Origin: an uncultured Oscillospiraceae bacterium
GTDB taxonomy: Bacteria > Bacillota > Clostridia > Oscillospirales > Oscillospiraceae
Reading direction: 5' to 3'
Assembly (NCBI GenBank): GCA_934569215.1
Contig: CAKTKF010000099.1
Location: 1 to 5,567 of the forward strand
Length of the DNA stretch: 5,567 nt
The notes beneath the pieces were generated by a model that saw only the letters and a list, made by a program, of their open reading frames with translations, was not told the origin of the DNA and made no database searches. The stretch's first letter is position 1, and the number at the start of each line of letters is the position of its first letter. Shown here piece after piece: positions 1 through 5,567 of the stretch. The position numbers were made by a program, and so were the translations under genes.

Positions 1-185
1 TCCCAAAAGGACAGCGCGCCGCATTCGGAAAGCCCCAGAGAGATGTCCAGATTCCGAAGCCCCACGTCGCAGTCGATGCACAGAACCCGTTTTCCTTCTT
101 TTGCAAGAGCAGTGGCGAGGGCGGCGCAGAGGGAGGTTTTTCCCGTTCCGCCCTTCCCGGACACAACCGCGAAGAGTTCACCCAC
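1..185 (-). CDS. minD: MinD-like P-loop ATPase, N-terminal part (cut by left edge)
   Basis: Only the first 61 codons are in the window, running leftwards off the edge. The product looks like MinD of the ParA/MinD ATPase family, which in its ATP-bound dimer sits on the inner face of the membrane and helps place the division septum. Visible motifs are the deviant Walker A KGGTGKT at residues 11-17 (signature Lys11, Lys16) and the A' motif CIDCD at 36-40 (Asp38, Asp40), followed at once by VGLRNLDISLGL, the MinD hallmark stretch. These key residues fall at the same positions as K11, K16, D38 and D40 of E. coli MinD, which favours MinD over Soj/ParA or Mrp. The start is GTG at 185 because a GGAGG lies 9 nt upstream and no in-frame ATG precedes it; a nearer ATG is out of frame and stops at once. 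The C-terminal amphipathic membrane helix and any minC/minE partner are outside the window, so a MinD paralogue (for example FlhG-like) cannot be excluded. Confidence 0.82.
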   Translation of the reverse strand, partial: MGELFAVVSGKGGTGKTSLCAALATALAKEGKRVLCIDCDVGLRNLDISLGLSECGALSFW

Positions 186-194
186 GCGCCATCG

Positions 195-199
195 CCTCC
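195..199 (-). promoter_or_regulatory. Ribosome binding site that fixes the GTG start of the minD-like gene
   Basis: Read on the minus strand this is GGAGG, with 9 nt between it and the GTG at 185. It supports the GTG start; the ATG closer to it opens a four-codon dead end in another frame. Confidence 0.75.
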
Positions 200-218
200 A
201 ATGCCAGAATATAACCCC

Positions 219-247
219 ATTATAAAGGGATTTTTCACAAAAAGCAA
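219..247 (-). promoter_or_regulatory. SigA-type promoter for the minD-like gene
   Basis: On the minus strand there is a perfect TATAAT at 224-219, preceded at exactly 17 nt by TTGCTT (247-242), which keeps the TTG of the -35 consensus. The implied transcript start, around position 212, gives a leader of about 27 nt before the GTG start. The -35 box is only a 3/6 match, so the call rests mainly on the -10 box, spacing and position. Confidence 0.55.
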
Positions 248-362
248 GAGGAATTTCGCACTTTTGGAAATGGTTTTCATCACAATGAACAAAAATATTT
301 TTCCGCCGCCGCCTTTTTGGCTGCGAGGAACGCAAAATATGTCGCGCCGCCGCAAAAAAGGG

Positions 363-391
363 TTGCGCATGAAGGAAAGCTGGTATATAAT
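363..391 (+). promoter_or_regulatory. SigA-type promoter for pta
   Basis: TTGCGC (363-368), a 17-nt spacer and a perfect TATAAT (386-391) point towards pta. The transcript would start near 398, giving a leader of about 42 nt. The sequence around the -10 is AT-rich and the promoter is divergent from that of the minD-like gene, about 140 bp away. Confidence 0.65.
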
Positions 392-405
392 ATTGGGTGA
401 AATTA

Positions 406-419
406 CGGGCATACGCCCG
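406..419 (+). other. Small GC hairpin / inverted repeat in the pta leader
   Basis: CGGGC-ATAC-GCCCG forms a five-pair all-GC stem with a 4-nt loop. It starts about 8 nt after the predicted transcript start and ends 6 nt before the ribosome-binding site. It is flanked by two ATATTGG direct repeats (390-396 and 421-427). It could be a transcript-stabilising 5' hairpin or part of an operator; no known protein-binding motif was recognised. Confidence 0.35.
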
Positions 420-425
420 GATATT

Positions 426-431
426 GGAGGG
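426..431 (+). promoter_or_regulatory. Ribosome binding site of pta
   Basis: GGAGGG lies 8 nt before the ATG at 440. It selects this start over an out-of-frame ATG at 433 and an in-frame ATG at 452, which has no Shine-Dalgarno of its own. Confidence 0.8.
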
Positions 432-439
432 AATGTTCC

Positions 440-1438
440 ATGTTCAATGCAATGATCGAAACGCTGAAAGCGAACCCCAGAAAGATCGTTTTTACCGAGG
501 GTCACGACGCCCGCATTCTGGAAGCCACCGACCGTCTGGTCAAGGGCGGCTTCCTGACCCCCATCCTCATCGGCAACGTTGACGTTGTCAAGGCCAACGC
601 GGCCAAGGGCGGCTACAACATCGAGGGCGTCGAAATCATCGACCCCGAGACCTATCCCGAAATGGACGCCATGGTTGACAAGATGGTGGAGCTGCGCAAG
701 GGCAAGATGACCGCCGACGAGTGCCGCAAGGCGCTGTCCAAGGGCAACTACTTCGGCACCATGCTGGTGAAGATGGGCTACGCCGACTCCCTGCTGGGCG
801 GCGCGACCTATTCCACCGCCGACACCGTCCGTCCCGCTCTGCAGATCGTCAAGACCAAGAAGGGCGCGCATCTGGTGTCCTCCTGCTTCATTCTGGTGCG
901 GGGCGACGAGAAGCTGGCCATGGGCGACTGCGCCATCAACATCAGCTATGAGGATTCCGTTGACAAGGAAGGCAACGTGACCCTGTCCGCCGCCCAGAAG
1001 CTGGCGGAGGTTGCCATCGAGACCGCCAAGACCGCCAAGGTCTTCGGCATTGACCCCAAGGTCGCCATGCTGAGCTTCTCCACCAACGGCTCCGGCAAGG
1101 GCGGCACCGTGAAGCTGAGCCACGACGCCACCGCCATCGCCAAGGAGATGGATCCCGAGCTGAAGATCGACGGCGAGATGCAGTTCGACGCCGCCGTCGC
1201 TCCCGAGGTCGGCCAGCTGAAGTTCCCCGGCTCTCCCGTTGCCGGTCACGCCAACACCTTCATCTTCCCCACCATCGAGGCGGGCAACATCGGCTACAAG
1301 ATCGCCCAGCGTCTGGGCGGCTTCGAGGCTTACGGCCCCATCCTGCAGGGTCTGGCGGCTCCCATCAACGACCTGTCCCGGGGCTGCAACGCCGACGAGG
1401 TCTACAAGATGGCCATTATCACCGCCGCTCTGGTGTAA
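440..1438 (+). CDS. pta: Phosphate acetyltransferase (phosphotransacetylase)
   Basis: This 332-residue cytoplasmic enzyme interconverts acetyl-CoA plus phosphate with acetyl-phosphate plus CoA (EC 2.3.1.8). It normally works with acetate kinase to make ATP and acetate in fermentation. The length fits the short, single-domain Pta class (about 320-335 residues), without the N-terminal DRTGG/AAA-like extension of the E. coli enzyme. Family landmarks are all present: FTEGHDARILEA at 18-29, STADTVRPALQI at 125-136, VSSCF at 146-150, LSFSTNGS at 211-218, DGEMQFDAA at 244-252, GPILQGL at 299-305 and NDLSRGC at 310-316. The Ser313-Arg314 pair in the last motif probably corresponds to the active-site Ser309/Arg310 of Methanosarcina thermophila Pta. 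Codon choice is strongly biased to AAG, GCC, GGC and CTG, as expected for a highly expressed gene. It has its own promoter and terminator, and no ackA follows it here. A phosphate butyryltransferase is less likely given the Pta-type C-terminus. Confidence 0.96.
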   Translation: MFNAMIETLKANPRKIVFTEGHDARILEATDRLVKGGFLTPILIGNVDVVKANAAKGGYNIEGVEIIDPETYPEMDAMVDKMVELRKGKMTADECRKALSKGNYFGTMLVKMGYADSLLGGATYSTADTVRPALQIVKTKKGAHLVSSCFILVRGDEKLAMGDCAINISYEDSVDKEGNVTLSAAQKLAEVAIETAKTAKVFGIDPKVAMLSFSTNGSGKGGTVKLSHDATAIAKEMDPELKIDGEMQFDAAVAPEVGQLKFPGSPVAGHANTFIFPTIEAGNIGYKIAQRLGGFEAYGPILQGLAAPINDLSRGCNADEVYKMAIITAALV

Positions 1439-1451
1439 CCGAAATCTACAT

Positions 1452-1481
1452 AAAATGCCGGCTCACATGAGCCGGCATTTT
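1452..1481 (+). terminator. Rho-independent terminator of pta
   Basis: A near-perfect inverted repeat starts 14 nt after the pta stop. Its 14-nt arms pair AAAATGCCGGCTCA with TGAGCCGGCATTTT. The GC-rich core closes on a 4-nt loop (ACAT) and ends in a short run of four T. It separates pta from the sigma-factor operon. The run of A on the left arm could also let it work weakly in the other direction. Confidence 0.88.
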
Positions 1482-1522
1482 CACTATAAAAACGGCGAAG
1501 CAAAAAATATTTTCCTGCAAAG

Positions 1523-1554
1523 TGTAACCTTTCCCAAGAAATTCCCTCTTATAG
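1523..1554 (+). promoter_or_regulatory. Candidate ECF-type, probably autoregulated promoter of the sigma-factor operon
   Basis: TGTAAC (1523-1528) followed by a pyrimidine-rich spacer matches the AAC-type -35 element used by many ECF sigma factors (for example B. subtilis SigX/SigM). TTATAG (1549-1554) lies 20 nt further on; the spacing is too long for a SigA promoter, and no convincing TTGACA/TATAAT pair is seen between 1482 and 1591. It lies about 40 nt before the sigma-factor start, the usual place for an autoregulated promoter. The exact -10 element is inferred. Confidence 0.45.
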
Positions 1555-1576
1555 GGTGAGGAAGCAAAACAGAAAC

Positions 1577-1582
1577 GGAGGT
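1577..1582 (+). promoter_or_regulatory. Ribosome binding site that fixes the GTG start of the sigma factor
   Basis: GGAGGT lies 9 nt before GTG at 1592. The frame stays open upstream to another GTG at 1556, but that one overlaps the predicted promoter and has no Shine-Dalgarno, so 1592 is preferred. Confidence 0.75.
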
Positions 1583-1591
1583 GTTCCCTCA

Positions 1592-2146
1592 GTGGAAGAC
1601 GAAAAGATCATCGACCTGTATTGGGAAAGGAAGGGTGAGGCCATTATGGAGACCCAGGCGGCCTACGGACGGCAGCTGCAAACCATCGCCCAGCGCATTG
1701 TCCAGAGCTACGAGGACGCGGAGGAAAGCGTGAACGACACCTATCTCGCCGCGTGGCGGACGATTCCGCCCAAGCGCCCGAAGTATTTCTTCGCGTATCT
1801 CGCGAAAATATGCCGGAATTTTGCCTTCGGCAAGCTGGACTGGCTTGATGCGGCCAGACGGAAGGCCGAGGTGGTGACCCTGAGCGAGGAAATGGAGCTG
1901 TGCATCCCCGACACCAGCCGGGATTCCGCCGCCGAGGGGCGGGAGATCACCCGGGCGCTGAACGCATTTCTCGCCACGCTGACCCCGGAGAACCGGCGGC
2001 TGTTCGTGCGGCGGTACTGGTACGTGGACACCGTGGCGGAGATCGCCCAGCGCTACAGCATGAGTGAAAGCAAGGTCAAGACCCGGCTCCACCGCATCCG
2101 GGAAAAGCTGCGGGTCTATCTGATGCAGGAGGGAATTGCCGTATGA
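1592..2146 (+). CDS. ECF-type RNA polymerase sigma factor (sigma-70 family)
   Basis: The product is 184 residues from the GTG start. It has the two-domain layout of a minimal sigma factor that directs RNA polymerase to alternative promoters. Region 2 covers about residues 8-92: IIDLYWERKGEAI, then DAEESVNDTYLAAW (42-55), the equivalent of the ECF core-binding signature, then FFAYLAKICRNFAFGKL (66-82), which fits the -10 recognition helix. A linker of about 30 residues follows. Region 4 covers about 117-178: ALNAFLATLTPENRRLFVRRYW, and the helix-turn-helix TVAEIAQRYSMSESKVKTRLHRIREKL (147-173), which reads the -35 element. Sigma regions 1.1 and 3 are absent. The TGA stop overlaps the ATG of the next gene (ATGA), pointing to translational coupling with the membrane protein, its likely regulator. 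Upstream sits a TGTAAC-type promoter that it may itself recognise. Similar IIDLYWERKE-type sigma factors are frequent in Oscillospirales genomes (from memory). Its regulon and signal are unknown. Confidence 0.88.
   Translation: MEDEKIIDLYWERKGEAIMETQAAYGRQLQTIAQRIVQSYEDAEESVNDTYLAAWRTIPPKRPKYFFAYLAKICRNFAFGKLDWLDAARRKAEVVTLSEEMELCIPDTSRDSAAEGREITRALNAFLATLTPENRRLFVRRYWYVDTVAEIAQRYSMSESKVKTRLHRIREKLRVYLMQEGIAV
2127..2133 (+). promoter_or_regulatory. Ribosome binding site of the membrane protein, inside the sigma-factor gene
   Basis: AGGAGGG lies 9 nt before ATG 2143, within the last codons of the sigma factor. Together with the ATGA overlap it indicates coupled and well-initiated translation of the second gene. 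Confidence 0.75.
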
Positions 2147-4167
2147 CGGGAAAAGATCTGGTTATCGCCATGAGCGGCATTGACGGCCGCTACATTGAAG
2201 AAGCCGCCCCGGCGGCCGCGCCTAAAACACGAAGCCTGCGCCGGCCGCTGCTCGTTGCCGCCGCCATTGCCGCGGCGCTGCTGCTGGTGGGCTGCGGAAT
2301 CGTGTACGCCCTGCGTTTGCAGGACATGTCCATCGGCAAGGGGACCTACACCCAGCGCTTTGACGACAAGGGCAAGGCCATCGACCCGGTGGAAAAAAGT
2401 CTGGACATCATAACCCCCTACGGCCGCAGCGGCGACGCCATCCAGCAGGCGCTGAGGGAATGGTACGAATTTCAGGAGAGCTACGATCAGGATCATGCGC
2501 TGATGACCAACGAACCCGATATTCCGAGTATTCCAAATCAGTACGAGTACACCTACAGCTGCTATACGCAGGAAATGGTGGACAAGGTGGACGAGATCGT
2601 TGCAAAGTACAATTTGAAGCTGCTGGAGGGATGGATACCCTTCCAGCGATATCAGAGCGACATTTTCCTGGAGGAAACCGGCATCCGGTCTCTGCTACGC
2701 CAAGATTCCGACGCGCAGATTACGGGTATGGCGGGAATGCTCTATCTGCCCTACAATTTCAGCATGGATTTTGAGCTTGTGACCGAAAATGCCGGTAAAT
2801 TGATGACGTCCTATGGCTACGCCCGGAAGGACTATTTCCCCAGCGCGTTCGCCGGCGGAGTGGACATTGATGCCTATGAGCAGTGGGATCACACCACTCC
2901 GGGCGGCACGAAGCTGCTGCTGGCACTGAACAGCAAGGGACGGGGCGAGATCATTGCCGAGCAGGAAAACGCCATGATCATGATAAGCATTGACGGAAAC
3001 CGTTCCCTCAGCCACACCAACTACCCGGATGCCAGCGAGGTCATGACGAAGGCGGAACTGGAATCCATTGCCGACCAGTTCGACTATTCCGTCCAGCCGA
3101 AGGAAGTTAACAAAGCTGTCGTAGAGGAAAAGCTGGCCGCGGCGGAGGAAGCCTATCAGGCGGAACACGCCTATGCTCCGGAAACCTACACGGACTTTTC
3201 CGATTATCTGAAGAAAAGTGTCTACATTCCCGACGAATCCAGACAATACAGTTTCTATGACCTGAACAGAGACGGCGTGGACGAGCTGCTGCTTGGGCAG
3301 GACGGCGCGTTCCTTGATTGGCTGGAAATGGAGAACGGTGAAGTGATGTTTCACGGTTACGGAGAATCGTATCTGTGCGAGGGAAATGTTTTGGAACAAT
3401 ATCAGGCACCGGACAGGTATTGGGATGGTGAAAGGCATACGTACTTTGCATTTGCAGACGGCACTGCGGCATTCAAGGATGACGGGGGATTGGGGAACGT
3501 AATTGCAAATATTCAACGTCTGGGCGGTCAATGGTATCGGTATCCGGACCCCAATGGATGGGAAAGTACGGAGATTTCTCAGGACGAGGCCACGGCCATC
3601 ATGGCCAAGTACCCCCGAATCCAGCTGGACTGGAAGCCGCTGATGGCCTATCCCCTTGACGAAAGCGGGCTGACCTTGGGAAGCTACCTGAAAGCGAAGG
3701 ACGTCCAGCCCTCTGACGACGAGCTGCTCCGGATCTACAGGGACTATGCCGACAAGCAGGATTCCTTCTATACCCACTACCGGATCATGGACATCAACGG
3801 CGACGGGGTAAAGGATCTTCTGCTCAGCGGCGACGGTGAACGCTACTGGGATATTTGGACTTACCGTTACGGTAATCTGATACCCCTTGCCATCATGGAT
3901 TTTTACCTCTGTGAGAACAATGTTATGGAGCGGGTTGAGCTGTTCCACGAAGAGGCAGGCGTTGAGATAGAAGGGACATCTTTCTCCCGCTGCAACGGCT
4001 TCGACTTAGAAACGCTGGACTTTGCTGCCTACAACAAGGCGACGGCCTCCTGGCAGTCCGACTACTACGGCACCCCCATGTCCGAAGCCGACGCCAAGGC
4101 GATTCTCGCCAAATATTCCCGCGTCGATCAGGGAATGCAGCCCATTTCCCAGCTGTTGAACGGATAA
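2143..4167 (+). CDS. Single-pass membrane protein with duplicated DxNxDG domain, putative sigma-factor regulator
   Basis: This 674-residue protein is not a family I can name. Residues 1-34 are a cytoplasmic tail opening with MTGKDLVIAMSGIDGRYIEEA, the style of N-terminus seen in proteins paired with this class of sigma factor. Residues 35-57 are one hydrophobic segment after RSLRRP; it contains LVGC (Cys51), a possible lipobox. The rest should be outside the cell. Residues about 60-330 form a first domain of unknown fold. Two diverged copies of a second domain follow, at about 350-500 and 520-672. Each copy has an EF-hand/FG-GAP-like loop (DLNRDGVDEL at 373-382, DINGDGVKDL at 550-559), a YLCExNVxE motif (410-418, 588-596) and a terminal EAxAIxAKYxR-like helix (about 482-492, 650-660). 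The acidic loops could bind calcium. Its gene overlaps that of the sigma factor by ATGA, so an anti-sigma or signal-sensing role is inferred, not shown. The first repeat copy is visibly AT-richer (about 50-52% GC in 3421-3540) than the second. Confidence 0.8.
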   Translation: MTGKDLVIAMSGIDGRYIEEAAPAAAPKTRSLRRPLLVAAAIAAALLLVGCGIVYALRLQDMSIGKGTYTQRFDDKGKAIDPVEKSLDIITPYGRSGDAIQQALREWYEFQESYDQDHALMTNEPDIPSIPNQYEYTYSCYTQEMVDKVDEIVAKYNLKLLEGWIPFQRYQSDIFLEETGIRSLLRQDSDAQITGMAGMLYLPYNFSMDFELVTENAGKLMTSYGYARKDYFPSAFAGGVDIDAYEQWDHTTPGGTKLLLALNSKGRGEIIAEQENAMIMISIDGNRSLSHTNYPDASEVMTKAELESIADQFDYSVQPKEVNKAVVEEKLAAAEEAYQAEHAYAPETYTDFSDYLKKSVYIPDESRQYSFYDLNRDGVDELLLGQDGAFLDWLEMENGEVMFHGYGESYLCEGNVLEQYQAPDRYWDGERHTYFAFADGTAAFKDDGGLGNVIANIQRLGGQWYRYPDPNGWESTEISQDEATAIMAKYPRIQLDWKPLMAYPLDESGLTLGSYLKAKDVQPSDDELLRIYRDYADKQDSFYTHYRIMDINGDGVKDLLLSGDGERYWDIWTYRYGNLIPLAIMDFYLCENNVMERVELFHEEAGVEIEGTSFSRCNGFDLETLDFAAYNKATASWQSDYYGTPMSEADAKAILAKYSRVDQGMQPISQLLNG

Positions 4168-4208
4168 AAAATCACGCCGTACCCAAATCCAGGTACGGCG
4201 TGATTTTT
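4167..4208. terminator. Bidirectional rho-independent terminator between convergent genes
   Basis: A perfect inverted repeat has 17-nt arms (4167-4183 and 4192-4208) around an 8-nt loop. The core is GC-rich (TCACGCCGTACC), with five T at the 3' end on the plus strand and six T on the minus strand, so it can end transcripts from both sides. It fills the whole gap between the operon on the left and the MATE gene on the right. The TAA stop of the membrane protein ends on the first base of the left arm, and the TAA of the MATE gene overlaps the right arm. Confidence 0.92.
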
Positions 4209-5567
4209 ACTGTTTCCCCGCTTTCAGTAACTTGCGGAAAAACGTGAAGAACGTAATGGTCGTCACGGCGGCGGCGAGGATGTCGGACACCGGCTCCGCC
4301 AGAAAGACCGCAAAGGCCTTGTCCGCGAAGAAGTTCGGCAGAATGAAGATCAGAGGAATCAGCAGAATCAGCTTCCGCAGACAGGCCATGATGAGACTGA
4401 TCTTCGCCTGCCCCAGCGCCATAAACGCCAGTTGACAGCTGACCTGAAAGCCCACGGAAAACGTCCCCGCAAGGAAAATCCGAATCGCCCAGGCCGTGTA
4501 ATCCACAAGCGCCCCGTCGCTGGTAAAGATGCCCGCGAACACTTTGGGGAAGGCCATCACCAGCAGCCAGAACACGGTGGTGTACCCCACGCACACAAGG
4601 AACTGGCAGAAAAAGGCTTCCTTCACCCGCTCTAACTTTTTCGCGCCGTAGTTGTAGCTGATCAGCGGCTGGCCGCCCTGGCAGATGCCCTGCAGGGGCA
4701 TGGTGATCAGCTGGTTGACGGAGGTCAGCACCGTCATGGCGCCCACGGCCACGTCGCCGCCGTACCGGGACAGGGAGGAGGTGAAGCTGACGGAGAGAAT
4801 GCTCTCCGTGGAGACCATGACGAAGCTGGAAATCCCCAGCGCCAGACAGGGCAGGATGATCTTCCCCTGCAAGGGCATATTCCGGGCTTTCAGCCGCAGA
4901 ACGGTCTTGCGCCCCGTGAGGAACCGCAGAATCCACACCGCGCTCACCGCCTGGCTCAGAACCGTGGCAATGGCCGCCCCGGCCACGCCCATGTCAAAGA
5001 CGAAGATGAAAATGGGGTCGAGGACAATGTTGATCACCGCGCCGATGACGGTGGTCAGCATACTGGTTCCGGCGAAGCCCTGGGTGGTGATGAAGGGGTT
5101 CATGCCCATCACAATCAGCACGAACACGCTGCCGAGGACATAAATTCTCCCGTACCGGACGGCGTAGGGAAGCGTCGCGTCACTGCCGCCGAACAGCCGG
5201 ACAAGCGTTGGCAGTGTCCCGTAGAACACTCCGGTCAGAACCACCGACAGAAGCAGCAGAACGGTAAAGCAGTTGGCCACGATTTTCTCGGCGGTGTCCC
5301 TGTCGCCCTTGCCCATGGCGATGGCCGCCCGGGGTGCGCCGCCCGCGCCTGCCAGCATGGCAAAGGCGGTGATGAGCATCAGAATGGGGGTGAACAGCCC
5401 CACACCGGTGAGCGCCGCGCCGCCGATCTCCGGAATGTGGCCGATGTAAATTCGGTCGACCACGTTATACAGCAGGTTAATGACCTGCCCGACCACCGCG
5501 GGAACCGCCATCTGCACCATCCGTTTTTTGACGCTGCCGGTTCCCATGTCCTGATTTGTTTCTTTTG
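4207..5567 (-). CDS. MATE-family efflux transporter (start probably just outside the window)
   Basis: This is a polytopic inner-membrane protein of the MATE/NorM/DinF superfamily, which exports cationic drugs, dyes or metabolites in exchange for Na+ or H+. From the first Met in the window (ATG at 5547) it has 446 residues, the usual MATE size, with about twelve hydrophobic segments in two six-helix halves. Recognisable MATE features include AVPAVVGQVINLLYNVVDRIYIG near residues 14-36 in helix 1, GAGGAPRAAIAMGKGD (about 67-82), and INIVLDPIFIFVFDMGVAGAAIATVLSQ (about 168-195). The start of the second half has ISYNYGAKKLERVK (about 294-307), the common GxxxxxRVK-type loop. The N-terminus with GTGSVKK before helix 1 recalls the MepA-like branch. 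The frame remains open to the edge (KETNQD before Met), and ATG 5547 has no properly spaced Shine-Dalgarno, so the true start is probably a few codons beyond 5567. The substrate cannot be predicted from sequence. It ends in the shared bidirectional terminator. Confidence 0.92.
   Translation of the reverse strand, partial: KETNQDMGTGSVKKRMVQMAVPAVVGQVINLLYNVVDRIYIGHIPEIGGAALTGVGLFTPILMLITAFAMLAGAGGAPRAAIAMGKGDRDTAEKIVANCFTVLLLLSVVLTGVFYGTLPTLVRLFGGSDATLPYAVRYGRIYVLGSVFVLIVMGMNPFITTQGFAGTSMLTTVIGAVINIVLDPIFIFVFDMGVAGAAIATVLSQAVSAVWILRFLTGRKTVLRLKARNMPLQGKIILPCLALGISSFVMVSTESILSVSFTSSLSRYGGDVAVGAMTVLTSVNQLITMPLQGICQGGQPLISYNYGAKKLERVKEAFFCQFLVCVGYTTVFWLLVMAFPKVFAGIFTSDGALVDYTAWAIRIFLAGTFSVGFQVSCQLAFMALGQAKISLIMACLRKLILLIPLIFILPNFFADKAFAVFLAEPVSDILAAAVTTITFFTFFRKLLKAGKQ

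Noticed and set aside
276..289. Inverted repeat TTCAT-CACA-ATGAA between the divergent promoters, considered as a Rex or similar operator
   Set aside because: It matches only about 7 of 14 fixed positions of the Rex consensus, the arms are only 5 bp, and its position relative to both promoters is not telling. Such short palindromes are expected by chance.
201..455. Plus-strand open frame between the minD-like gene and pta
   Set aside because: It covers both predicted promoters and the pta ribosome-binding site, starts without a Shine-Dalgarno and has no family-like features; it is best read as intergenic DNA.
1556..1591. Upstream GTG (1556) as the start of the sigma factor, adding 12 residues
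   Set aside because: It overlaps the candidate promoter, has no Shine-Dalgarno, and would place the real GGAGGT inside the coding region. The GTG at 1592 is correctly spaced from it.
1589..2092. A 167-codon antisense open frame across the sigma-factor gene
   Set aside because: The plus-strand frame encodes a complete ECF sigma factor with both conserved regions; the antisense translation resembles nothing.
2695..3948. A 417-codon open frame on the minus strand, opposite the membrane protein gene
   Set aside because: It lies entirely antisense to a gene with a clear membrane segment, domain repeats and operon context. Its translation shows no recognisable family or domain order, and the frame is open because of the high-GC codon pattern of the true gene.
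4172..4936. A 254-codon open frame on the minus strand overlapping the MATE gene in another frame
   Set aside because: It is a frame-shifted shadow of the MATE coding sequence with low-complexity Gly/Arg/His-rich translation and no ribosome-binding site. The overlapping frame has full MATE motifs and helices.
1..5567. Search for CRISPR repeats, insertion-sequence ends, tRNA/rRNA genes and known riboswitches
   Set aside because: No regular direct-repeat arrays, transposase motifs, tRNA-like cloverleafs or rRNA signatures were found by reading either strand. The only strong structures are the two terminators.

Overview
The window most likely comes from a gut-type Clostridia/Bacillota bacterium, probably of the Oscillospirales (Ruminococcaceae/Oscillospiraceae). 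This is inferred from fairly high GC coding sequence with G/C-ending codons, strong GGAGG ribosome-binding sites, SigA-like TATAAT promoters, GTG starts, and a sigma factor/membrane protein gene pair of a style common in that group. No species can be named from the sequence alone.

Layout, left to right. (1) 1-185, minus: the 5' end of a MinD-type ATPase gene; the rest lies beyond the left edge. (2) 186-439: a divergent intergenic region with one good SigA-type promoter per direction and a small structured leader in front of pta. (3) 440-1438, plus: pta, phosphate acetyltransferase, closed by a strong stem-loop terminator at 1452-1481, so it appears to be transcribed alone. (4) 1482-1591: a short regulatory stretch with an ECF-like promoter (TGTAAC ... 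TTATAG). (5) 1592-4167, plus: a two-gene operon with ATGA overlap, encoding a small ECF-type sigma factor and a 674-residue single-pass membrane protein. The latter has a cytoplasmic tail, one membrane segment and a large outer part with two diverged copies of a domain carrying a DxNxDG (EF-hand/FG-GAP-like) loop. (6) 4167-4208: a bidirectional terminator shared by two convergent genes, with both stop codons touching the stem. (7) 4207-5567, minus: a MATE-family efflux transporter whose first few codons probably lie beyond the right edge.

How the genes work together. minD-like, pta and MATE look like unrelated single transcription units: cell division/positioning, acetyl-CoA/acetyl-phosphate metabolism, and multidrug or metabolite export. 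The sigma factor and membrane protein look like one signalling module in which the membrane protein probably controls the sigma factor in response to something outside the cell. This module is the most interesting content. No mobile elements, CRISPR arrays, tRNA or rRNA genes were seen.
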